A DNA stretch of 64,000 nucleotides from Pseudomonas fluorescens (GTDB lineage Bacteria; Pseudomonadota; Gammaproteobacteria; Pseudomonadales; Pseudomonadaceae): assembly GCF_019212185.1 (NCBI RefSeq), contig NZ_CP078138.1, positions 2,276,501 to 2,340,500 on the forward strand, in the 5' to 3' direction. A program made the translations under genes and the position numbers. The notes under the pieces are model-generated. The model saw only the letters and a list, made by a program, of their open reading frames with translations, ran no database searches and was not told where the DNA came from. This document shows, one piece after another, positions 35,084-42,697 of this stretch (positions within the stretch are counted from its first letter, which is position 1; every line of letters starts with the position of its first letter).

Positions 35084-36034
35084 ATGATGAAGGTGAAGAT
35101 CGAAAGGATCGTCGACGAAGCGCTGGATATCCGTTCCTTTCGCCTCGTGCGCAGTGACGGCCAGCCGCTCGACACCTATGAGCCGGGTGCCCACGTCGAC
35201 CTGACCGGTCCGACCGGGGTGACCCGCCAGTATTCGCTGTGCAGTCCGCCGCAGGACCGCCGCGCCTACCTGGTAGCGGTGAAAAAAGAAGCGCAATCGC
35301 GTGGCGGTTCCCTGGCCTTGCACGAGCAGGTGCAGGAAGGCATGGAGCTGGAGATGGGCGCGCCACGCAACCTGTTCCGCCTTGATGAAAGCGCTCTCGA
35401 GCATGTGCTGTTCGCGGCCGGAATCGGCGTCACGCCGCTGCTGAGCATGGCCTATCGACTGGCGCAAAGCGGTCAGTCCTATCGCCTGCATTACTTCGCC
35501 CGCTCGGCGCAGTACGCAGCCTTTGCCGAACTGTTGGCCAGCGAGTTTGCCAACCACGTCGAGTTCCACTACGGCATCGAGCCGGCCGACCTGGATGGCG
35601 CCCTGAGCGCCTGCCTGGACCGCGCCAGTCTCGCCGCCCACGTTTACACCTGTGGCCCGGCGCCGTTCATGAACAAAGTGGTGGAAGTGGCCGCGCGCAC
35701 ACGTAGCGACGACGCGATTCACCTCGAACACTTCGCCGCCGACCCGGCCGCCAACAGTGCGCCAGCCGGGACTTTCGAGGTGGAGCTGGCCAGTTCCGGG
35801 GTGGTCCTGCAAGTGCCAGCCAACAGCAGTCTGGTCGATGTGCTGCAAGCCCACGGCTGCGACATCGACACCGAGTGCCGCGAAGGCATCTGCGGCACTT
35901 GCATCGTCGACGTGCTCGACGGCGTGCCGGAGCATCGCGACAACTGCCTGTCGAACAAGGAGAAGGCCTCCAACAAGCAGATCTGCGCCTGTGTTTCCCG
36001 GGCACTTTCCGCTCGTCTGGTATTGGATATCTAA
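35084..36034 (+). CDS. iacF: Ferredoxin/reductase component of the Rieske oxygenase
   Basis: 316 residues from ATG 35084 behind CAGGTGAC. It is a VanB-type fusion: an N-terminal FMN/FAD-binding reductase domain (YEPGAHVDLTG, RQYSLCSP), an NAD domain with FAAGIGVTPLLSMA, and a C-terminal plant-type 2Fe-2S ferredoxin with CREGICGTC and a further Cys in RDNCLS. It passes electrons from NAD(P)H to IacC. Confidence 0.88.
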   Translation: MMKVKIERIVDEALDIRSFRLVRSDGQPLDTYEPGAHVDLTGPTGVTRQYSLCSPPQDRRAYLVAVKKEAQSRGGSLALHEQVQEGMELEMGAPRNLFRLDESALEHVLFAAGIGVTPLLSMAYRLAQSGQSYRLHYFARSAQYAAFAELLASEFANHVEFHYGIEPADLDGALSACLDRASLAAHVYTCGPAPFMNKVVEVAARTRSDDAIHLEHFAADPAANSAPAGTFEVELASSGVVLQVPANSSLVDVLQAHGCDIDTECREGICGTCIVDVLDGVPEHRDNCLSNKEKASNKQICACVSRALSARLVLDI

Positions 36035-36185
36035 TTCAGGGAAGGCTGGAAAGCCAACGCCGGAGCCTGTTGAATAGGCGCCCGGCGGCCATCGAGGGAG
36101 GCGATGGCCAGAGCAATAACCGTGTGACCGAACCGCTCGCTGAAGCGGTCGACAATAACAACAAAAGACCTGAGGCCTTGCGATC

Positions 36186-37106
36186 ATGATTACAGCATCG
36201 ACGGTGCGCAATGAGGCGTTCGAAAGTTGGTTGAGCCAGGTGAACCAGGCCTGTGGGCGTTTCGATGCCCGGGCGCTGGACAGTGACTTCTACGGCGAAC
36301 TGACGGAATTTCACAGCGGTGCGATCAACCTCAGCGTGGTCGACATGGCCCACGTGCACCTGTACCGCACCAGCAAGGACGTCAGCACCAGCAGCGACGG
36401 CCACTACTATGCGGTGTTCCAGATGCGCGGCAGTTCGCAGTTGGAGCAGGGCGACAACCGCGCCTTGCTCGGCTGTGGCGACATCGCCCTGATTGACGCC
36501 AGCCGGCCCAGCGACATGATCTATCACGAGGATTCGCGCCAGCTATCGCTGATCCTGCCGCGCCAGGTGCTCGAACGTGGCTCCCACTTGAACAGCGTCA
36601 ACTGCGCCACGCGCCTGTCGGCCAGCACCCCGCTGGCAGCCCTGGCCAACAAGCTGGTGCTCGATACCTGCCAACAGGAAGGCCTGGAAATGCAGGAAAG
36701 CGAGGCGGTGCTGGATGCCCTTGCCAGCCTGTTGTTACCGGGCATCAGCGCCCGCGACAGCGCTGCCGACCCGCACGAACGGCAGTTCCGCAAGATCATC
36801 GCGTTCATTGATGCCCATCTAGGTGACGAGGAGTTGTGCCCGGAACTGATTGCCCGTGAAGTGGGGGTGTCTGTGCGCGGTCTGTACCGGATGTTCTCCA
36901 AGCGCGGCCTGGTGGTGGCGCAGTACATCAAGCATCGGCGCCTGGATTTCTGCGCGGAAAACCTGCGCAGTGCCGACGGCGAGCAGAAACTCTCGGCGCT
37001 GTGTTATGCCTGGGGGTTCTCGGATTCCAGCTATTTCTCGTCGGCGTTCAAATCGCGCTTCGGCGTGTCGCCGGGGGCTTATCGCAAGCGCTATAGCCAG
37101 GGTTGA
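36186..37106 (+). CDS. feaR: AraC-family activator of aromatic amine catabolism, FeaR
   Basis: 306 residues resembling E. coli FeaR along the full length: an N-terminal AraC-binding-like domain (FESWLSQVNQACGRF; IALIDASRPSDMIYH), then a two-HTH AraC domain (ELIAREVGVSVRGLYRMFSK; CYAWGFSDSSYFSSAFKSRFG). In E. coli FeaR activates the amine oxidase gene and feaB in response to aromatic aldehydes or amines. Here it lies between the iac genes and the response regulator. I propose that it binds the TGCCA-N16-TGCCA repeats at four promoters in this window. Confidence 0.88.
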   Translation: MITASTVRNEAFESWLSQVNQACGRFDARALDSDFYGELTEFHSGAINLSVVDMAHVHLYRTSKDVSTSSDGHYYAVFQMRGSSQLEQGDNRALLGCGDIALIDASRPSDMIYHEDSRQLSLILPRQVLERGSHLNSVNCATRLSASTPLAALANKLVLDTCQQEGLEMQESEAVLDALASLLLPGISARDSAADPHERQFRKIIAFIDAHLGDEELCPELIAREVGVSVRGLYRMFSKRGLVVAQYIKHRRLDFCAENLRSADGEQKLSALCYAWGFSDSSYFSSAFKSRFGVSPGAYRKRYSQG

Positions 37107-37126
37107 AGGTGAGGCTACTGGCCCCT

Positions 37127-37229
37127 TCGCGAGCAGGCTCGCTCCCACACTGGATCTCCTGAGAACACAAATCCTGTGTGCAACGAGAATCCCTGTGGGA
37201 GCAGCCCGGGCGGCGCTCCGCTGCTCGCG
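37127..37229. repeat. Pair of REP palindromes
   Basis: TTCGCGAGCAGGCTCGCTCC at 37127 and TGTGGGAGCAGCCCGGGCGG at 37194, facing each other, lie between the convergent feaR and response-regulator genes. Confidence 0.75.
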
Positions 37230-37256
37230 TAGGGGACCTTAAGGCCCCCAAAAAAC

Positions 37257-37898
37257 TCAATGCCTCCCCGGCTCCTCAACCGGCAAATGCAGCACCTCGC
37301 GCACCAGCATGGCGATGCTGCTCACGCCCATCTTTTCCTTGATCTTGGTCCGGTGCACATCAACTGTCTTGACGCTGATGTCCAGCTCGCGGGCGATGAC
37401 TTTGCTGGCCTTGCCATCGATCACCAGCATCAATACCTCACGCTCACGGGCGGTCAGCAGTGCCAGCTTGCCTTGCATGTGCTGACGCTGCGCCTGATCG
37501 GCCTGGGCGTGCACGGCGGTCTTCAGCGCGGTCTGGATGCGGTCGATCATCTGCTGCGGGTTGTAGGGCTTCTCGACGAAATCCAGCGCGCCGTTTTTCA
37601 TCGCTGCCACCGACATCGGAATGTCGCCATGGGCCGAGACGAAGATGGTCGGCAGGCTGCTGCCACGCTGGTTGAGGATTTCCTGCAGCTGGAAGCCGCT
37701 GGTTTCCGGCATGCGCACGTCGAGCACCAGGCAGGCGGGCTGCTTGGGGTCGTATTGGTTGAGGAACTCTTCGGCGCCGGCAAAGCACTGCGCCTGGACA
37801 CTGACGGACTCGAGCAACCAGGCCAGCGAAGTGCGCAGGTCTTTGTCGTCATCAACGATATAAACAATCGGTTTGCGGGTTTCCATCGGGACGGCCAC
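37257..37898 (-). CDS. FixJ/NarL-type response regulator
   Basis: 213 residues. Receiver domain: acidic pocket DDD in YIVDDDKDLRTSL, phospho-acceptor Asp in VLDVRMPETSG, and Lys in VEKPYNPQQM. The C-terminal LuxR-type HTH is LTAREREVLMLVIDGKASKVIARELDISVKTVDVH in outline. No histidine kinase gene is adjacent; the FixL-like kinase at the opposite end of the iac block is the natural partner. It may control the iac genes. Confidence 0.88.
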   Translation of the reverse strand: MAVPMETRKPIVYIVDDDKDLRTSLAWLLESVSVQAQCFAGAEEFLNQYDPKQPACLVLDVRMPETSGFQLQEILNQRGSSLPTIFVSAHGDIPMSVAAMKNGALDFVEKPYNPQQMIDRIQTALKTAVHAQADQAQRQHMQGKLALLTAREREVLMLVIDGKASKVIARELDISVKTVDVHRTKIKEKMGVSSIAMLVREVLHLPVEEPGRH

Positions 37899-38145
37899 GG
37901 TATTTTCTATTTATTGTTGTCGTCTGCGGGCACGCGCAGCGAGCGTTGGCTGATCGAGTGCAGCCAGTCAGCAGAATAACCGCTGTCAGCGGCCCATGCG
38001 ATAAAGAAACCACCTAGTCGACTAGCGGAAAGCCAACCCTGGCATGGGATTCGTCAGAATGGTCGCGCCGTGGCCATCGCCGTAGTCTTGTTCCATCACC
38101 TACGGGCCGCAAGACAGCGGCTCTCCTGAGAGGAGGGGCATCGAC

Positions 38146-38658
38146 ATGGCCAACTTGAGCCAGCAGCAAATCGACTTCCGCAACGCCATGGCGCAACTGC
38201 CCGCGGCGGTGAACATCATCACCACCAATGGCCCTGGCGGACGCTGCGGCATTACTGCCAGCGCGGTGTGTTCGGTCACCGACTCGCCGCCCACGGTGTT
38301 GGTCTGCGTCAACCGCAACAGCGCCACCCACGACGTGTTCCGCACCAACGGCCATCTGTGCGTCAACGTGCTGTGCGGCGAACAGGAAGAGCTGGCTCGG
38401 CACTTTGCCGGGATGACTCAGGTGCCAATGGCCGAGCGCTTTGCCTGGGACCTGTGGGACGACGGCGCCAGCGACGTGCCGGTGCTGCGTGACGCGCTGG
38501 TGCAGCTCGAAGGGCGGATCAGCGAGTGCAAGGAAGTTGGTTCGCACTCGGTGATGTTCGTCGAACTGACCAAAGTCGGCGTGCGCGAACCGCGCGACAG
38601 CCTGGTGTACTTCAACCGCCTGTTCCACCGCTTGGAGCATGCCGGGGCGCATTGCTGA
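38146..38658 (+). CDS. iacG: Flavin reductase of the indole-3-acetate pathway
   Basis: 170 residues, flavin reductase-like (HpaC type): FRNAMAQLPAAVNIITTNGPGG at the start, SVTDSPPTVLVCVNRNS for the flavin site, and DSLVYFNRLFHRL at the end. It would supply reduced flavin to IacA. It stands apart from the other iac genes, beyond feaR and the response regulator, with its own promoter region of about 250 bases. Confidence 0.85.
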   Translation: MANLSQQQIDFRNAMAQLPAAVNIITTNGPGGRCGITASAVCSVTDSPPTVLVCVNRNSATHDVFRTNGHLCVNVLCGEQEELARHFAGMTQVPMAERFAWDLWDDGASDVPVLRDALVQLEGRISECKEVGSHSVMFVELTKVGVREPRDSLVYFNRLFHRLEHAGAHC

Positions 38659-38664
38659 GAGCGT

Positions 38665-38840
38665 CAAGCCCGCTCCCACAGGGAATTCTGTGCGGCACAG
38701 ATCCATTGTGGGAGCGAGCCTGCTCGCGATGAGGCCGTTACATTCAATATCGCTGTCGCCTGACACTCCGCCATCGCGAGCAGGCTCGCTCCTACAGTTG
38801 AATGCCTGTGTGGCCGACATTGTGGGAGCGAGATTGCCCG
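38665..38840. repeat. Cluster of REP palindromes after iacG
   Basis: At least four REP-like units lie here in alternating orientation (near 38668, 38707, 38772 and 38821), with the usual CTCCCACAG / TGTGGGAGCGAG ends. They separate the convergent iacG and kinase genes. Confidence 0.8.
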
Positions 38841-38851
38841 ATATCGATGGA

Positions 38852-39868
38852 TCAAACCCGCAAATATTCCCGCGCCAACCGGCACGCCCGGTCAATCAGC
38901 ATCGGTGCCATTTCAATCGCCGTCGGCGTGCCCTGGCGGGTGTGAATCCAGCCCAGGTAGGTGGTGCCGCGCAGCATCAGGAACAGCGCCAGGGTCTGGC
39001 GGTCGGCCGCGGTCAGTGGCTTGACCGCATGGTAGCCGTCGAGGAGCGCCGCCTTGATCTGCTCATAACGCGGATCGTCGAGGCAGAAGTACAGTGCGGT
39101 TGCCAGCTCGAACATGTGCCAGCCAAAGCCGGCATCGTCGAAGTCGATCAGGCGCAGGCGCGGGCCTTCGATCAGCAGGTTTTCCGGGACCAGGTCGGCG
39201 TGGATCATGCCGAAATTGCCCAGGTGCCGACCGTACTGGCGCAAGTCCCGACGCGCCGCGCGCCGAGCCTCTTGCAGTAAATCGCGTTGCTCGGCGCTGA
39301 GTTGCCCCAGCTCCCAGAAACGCCCCCAGAACGGGTTGGCGCCGATCAAGCCTTCTTCGTCCCAGGCATGCCGAACAAACTCGTCCGGCTGCTGCCATTG
39401 CGCCGAGTGCAGGTGAATACGCGCCGCCAGTGCCCCGGCTTCGTTGAACAGGAAATTGATTTCGGTCTCGGCCTGCACGCCGTTTTCCGAGGTACCGGCG
39501 GTGGCGCCCGGTAGCCACGCGAGCATGTCGATGTGGCGTGATTCGCCAATGGCCTGGTGGGTGACTTCGATCAAATGGCTCTGGTTCTGGGCGCGAATGA
39601 TCTGCGGCACGGTGATGCCGGCGCCCGCCAACGCGTCCATCCACAGCAACTCGGAGCGCAACGCCGCGGCGCAGTGATAACCGTTGCGATGAATGCGCAG
39701 GGCGACGCGCTGACCGTCGTCGCGGCGCGCCGAGAACACCGCGTTCTCGCGGAACTTCACCAGCTCGATCTCGGCGAATTCGCCGTCCCAGTGTTGCAGG
39801 GCGTGGCGGGCCAGATCGTGCAGATGGGCGACTTGCTGGTCATGGGGCAGGGTGTGGAATGCAGTCAT
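38852..39868 (-). CDS. Aminoglycoside phosphotransferase-like kinase, probable amino-alcohol kinase
   Basis: 338 residues with a protein-kinase-like APH fold. The catalytic loop is MIHADLVPENLLIEGPRLRLIDFDDAGFGW, giving the H-x-D and the Mg-binding D-F-D. It is nearest in type to homoserine, choline/ethanolamine and hydroxylysine kinases. It is the last gene of an operon after a class III PLP enzyme of the phospho-lyase kind and a permease. This pairing is that of amino-alcohol degradation, where the alcohol is first phosphorylated. Substrate inferred, not shown. Confidence 0.8.
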   Translation of the reverse strand: MTAFHTLPHDQQVAHLHDLARHALQHWDGEFAEIELVKFRENAVFSARRDDGQRVALRIHRNGYHCAAALRSELLWMDALAGAGITVPQIIRAQNQSHLIEVTHQAIGESRHIDMLAWLPGATAGTSENGVQAETEINFLFNEAGALAARIHLHSAQWQQPDEFVRHAWDEEGLIGANPFWGRFWELGQLSAEQRDLLQEARRAARRDLRQYGRHLGNFGMIHADLVPENLLIEGPRLRLIDFDDAGFGWHMFELATALYFCLDDPRYEQIKAALLDGYHAVKPLTAADRQTLALFLMLRGTTYLGWIHTRQGTPTAIEMAPMLIDRACRLAREYLRV

Positions 39869-39877
39869 GGGCGGGCC

Positions 39878-41161
39878 TCAAATCGCGCTGAGCGCGTTAT
39901 CCAGGGTGCTGACGAACAGGTCGGCGTGCTCGCGGCCGAACACCAGCGGCGGACGCAGTTTGAGAATGTTGTCGCCGGCGCCGATCTTGCTGATTAGCAC
40001 GCCGTTGTCGCGCATGTCGTTGACCACCTTGCGTGCCTCCAGCCCGGCCGGTTCCTTGCTGTGGTGATCGCGCACCAACTCCATGGCAAAGAACAGCCCC
40101 TTGCCACGCACGTCGCCGATGATCGAGTGCTTCTGCGCCATGGACTGCAGGCGTTGCTGCACATAGCCGCCGACACTCTGGGCGTTGTGCAGCAGTTGTT
40201 GCTGTTCGATCACATCCAGAACCGCCATGCCGACCGCAGCCGCCACCGGTGAGCCGCCGAAGGTGTTGAAGTACATGGCGTGACGGCCAAACGACTCGAC
40301 CAGCGCCTTGTGGGTGATCAGGCCGGCCAGTGGGTAACCGTTACCCATGGGTTTGCCCAGGGTGACGATGTCCGGCACCACGCCATGGGCCTGATGCCCC
40401 CACAGGTGATCGCCGGTGCGGCCGAAACCGGATTGCACTTCATCGGCGATAAACAGCCCGCCGGCTGCGCGGATCAGCGCTGCGGCCTTGTTGACGAAGC
40501 TGGCCGGGACCCTCGGCAAGCCTTCGTTGGCGAACAGAGTGTCGATCAGCAGCGCGGCGGGGCGGATGCCTTGGGCCTGCAGCGAAGCAATGGCGGCGGC
40601 GATGTTCGCGGCGTACTGCTCGGCCAGTTGTTCCTCAGTGGTGCCGGCCGGCGCCCGGTACAGGCACGGGATCGGCACGGCGCGGGCGTGGGCGGCGAAG
40701 GGTTCCGGCGAGGGCAGGGCGGTAGTGACTTCGGCCAGCGAGGCCGAGTTGCCGTGGTAGTTGTAGTCGCTGACGATAATCCCCGTGCCGCCGCTGGCAA
40801 AGCGTGCCAGGCGCAGGGCCAGTTCGTTGGCTTCGCTGCCGGTGCAGGTGAACATCGCAGTGTCCAGCGGCTCGTCGAATGTGGCGGTCAGGCGCTCGGC
40901 GTAACGCACCACTTGCTCGTCGAGGTAGCGGGTGTGGATGTTCAGGGTCGTCGCCTGGCGATGCATGGCCTCGACCACGTGGGGGTTGCAGTGACCCACG
41001 CAGGGCACGTTGTTGTAGACGTCGAGGTAGCGTCGGCCGTCGACGTCGAATAGCCACACGCCCTCACCGCGCACCAGGTGCAGGGGCTTGTCGTAGAACA
41101 GCGGCGAGGCGCTGCCCAGCACGCGATGGCGGCGTTGCAGCAAAGTCGGTTCAGGCAGCAT
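39878..41161 (-). CDS. Class III aminotransferase-like PLP enzyme, probable amino-alcohol phosphate phospho-lyase
   Basis: 427 residues from ATG 41161. Class III landmarks: the PLP-lysine in DIVTLGKPMGNGYPLAGLI and Asp in FIADEVQSGFGRTGDHLW. The blocks NNVPCVGHCNPHVVEA, FTCTGSEANELALRLAR and YFNTFGGSPVAAAVGMAVLD match the ethanolamine-phosphate / phosphohydroxylysine phospho-lyase branch (human ETNPPL/PHYKPL type) better than ordinary transaminases. Such enzymes remove ammonia and phosphate from O-phospho amino alcohols to give an aldehyde. The gene overlaps the permease end by 11 bases and lies 9 bases before the kinase. Confidence 0.8.
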   Translation of the reverse strand: MLPEPTLLQRRHRVLGSASPLFYDKPLHLVRGEGVWLFDVDGRRYLDVYNNVPCVGHCNPHVVEAMHRQATTLNIHTRYLDEQVVRYAERLTATFDEPLDTAMFTCTGSEANELALRLARFASGGTGIIVSDYNYHGNSASLAEVTTALPSPEPFAAHARAVPIPCLYRAPAGTTEEQLAEQYAANIAAAIASLQAQGIRPAALLIDTLFANEGLPRVPASFVNKAAALIRAAGGLFIADEVQSGFGRTGDHLWGHQAHGVVPDIVTLGKPMGNGYPLAGLITHKALVESFGRHAMYFNTFGGSPVAAAVGMAVLDVIEQQQLLHNAQSVGGYVQQRLQSMAQKHSIIGDVRGKGLFFAMELVRDHHSKEPAGLEARKVVNDMRDNGVLISKIGAGDNILKLRPPLVFGREHADLFVSTLDNALSAI

Positions 41162-42470
41162 GGTCGGGGGTCTCCAGGGCAGCGGTTGGCGCACGGTTGC
41201 GCAACAGGAAATTGAGGATGCACAGGCTGAACATCGCGGCGAGGGCGATCAGCATTTTGAAATCGAGTTGGAAGCAGGCGGCGATCACCACCAGGGTCAG
41301 GGCCAGGCCGAACCACGCAACCAGCTTGCCGCCGGGCAAGATGAAGGGCCGTTCAAGCTCGGGTTGATTGCGCTTGATGTGCAGGTAGGCGGCGAAAATC
41401 AGCAGGTAGCAGACGTTGAGCAGCAGCACCACGGCGAGCATCACGGTGGCCGGGTCGACCGCCGACAGCGGCAGGCCGATGGTGCCGATCAGCAACAGCG
41501 CCGGGTACGGCGTGCCGCGTTGGCCGGTCTTGCCCAGCCACTGCGGGAACAGACCGTCGCGGGCCATGGCGAACACTTGCCGGGAGGCGGCGTAGACCAG
41601 TGAAAAGAATGTGGCGATCAAACCGAACACTGCGCCGCAGCCAATCACTTTGGCCAGCCACGAGTCATCGCCGAACGCGCTGTTGCCGGACATCGCGGCG
41701 TACAGCGGATCGCCCGCCGAACCCACCAGCTCGACACCGCCGGCACCCGGGGCGCAAACCAACACCACCAGCGCAGTCACCAGCAAGGTGCCGATCGCCG
41801 CGAGAATGCCTCGTGGCATGCTGCGCCCAGGGTTGTGCGCCTCTTCGGCGGCGGAACCGGTTTGCTCGACGGTGATGAACAGCCAGATCGCAAACGGCAC
41901 GCAGGCGAAGATGCCGCCGAGGCTGACCGGGGTGGCGACGTTGGCCGGCAAGCTCAGCAAGTTGCGCAGTTCGACATGGGGCGCCATGGCCACGCCGAAG
42001 GTCAGCAGGGCGACGACCGCGATCACCCCGGCAATGAAGGTCAGGCCCATGGCCTCGCCGACGCCACGCATGTGAATACCGAGGATCACCGCAAACAGGG
42101 CGATTTTCACCGGCCAGCCGCCGAGGCCGAAGATCGATTCGGTGTAGGCGCAGATGAAGGTTGCCGCAGCGCCGGTGCCGATGGTCAGCGCCAATGCGCA
42201 GGCGACGCCCACCAGGTAACCCACGAACGGTCCGAACGCACTCTGCGCATAGACGAATACCCCGCCGGCACTGGGCAAGGCCGTGGAAAGTTCGGCCACG
42301 CACAACGCCAGTCCGCCGCAGAGCAAGGCCATCAATAAGGTGGCGATCAGCATGTTCATCCAGCCGCCGGCCATCAGGCCAAAGTTCCAGCCGGAAAACT
42401 GCCCAGCCACCACCAACGCAATGCCGAGGCCGGCAATCTTTGGCCAGCCCAACGCACTTTTCTTGAGCAC
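41151..42470 (-). CDS. APC-superfamily amine/amino-acid permease (ethanolamine permease-like)
   Basis: 439 residues with 12 predicted membrane helices. Helix 1 carries GLGIALVVAGQFSGWNFGL, the GxG unwound substrate site of APC carriers and similar to ethanolamine permeases; AAEEAHNPGRSMPRGI is the conserved loop after helix 6. I choose GTG 42470 because GGGAG lies 5 bases upstream; the longer frame starts with TTG at 42485 and would put the ribosome site inside the gene. First gene of the permease / phospho-lyase / kinase operon, behind a proposed FeaR operator. Confidence 0.85.
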   Translation of the reverse strand: MLKKSALGWPKIAGLGIALVVAGQFSGWNFGLMAGGWMNMLIATLLMALLCGGLALCVAELSTALPSAGGVFVYAQSAFGPFVGYLVGVACALALTIGTGAAATFICAYTESIFGLGGWPVKIALFAVILGIHMRGVGEAMGLTFIAGVIAVVALLTFGVAMAPHVELRNLLSLPANVATPVSLGGIFACVPFAIWLFITVEQTGSAAEEAHNPGRSMPRGILAAIGTLLVTALVVLVCAPGAGGVELVGSAGDPLYAAMSGNSAFGDDSWLAKVIGCGAVFGLIATFFSLVYAASRQVFAMARDGLFPQWLGKTGQRGTPYPALLLIGTIGLPLSAVDPATVMLAVVLLLNVCYLLIFAAYLHIKRNQPELERPFILPGGKLVAWFGLALTLVVIAACFQLDFKMLIALAAMFSLCILNFLLRNRAPTAALETPDHAA

Positions 42471-42595
42471 AAGCGTCTCCCGCAACCCGAAGGTCGATTT
42501 GTTGTTTTTTAATGGGGAAAGAAGGGTTCAGCGCCCTCGGGTGGAGGGCTGACTGGATACTACGTCGGGGCTGTGGTGCGGGTTATTAGCGTGCG

Positions 42596-42621
42596 TGCCA
42601 GGTGGTTGGTTGTGGGTGCCA
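42596..42621 (-). promoter_or_regulatory. Proposed FeaR operator upstream of the permease operon
   Basis: TGCCA at 42596-42600 and 42617-42621, 16 bases apart, with GTTGGTTGTG between them. The inner sequence is shared with the site upstream of the porin. It ends about 126 bases before the permease start. Confidence 0.65.
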
Positions 42622-42697
42622 GGATTGGAAGGCTTATCGGCACGGTGCACCGCGGCGGTGGCTGTGAGCCTGACACACCGCCACCGCCGGTCATGCT

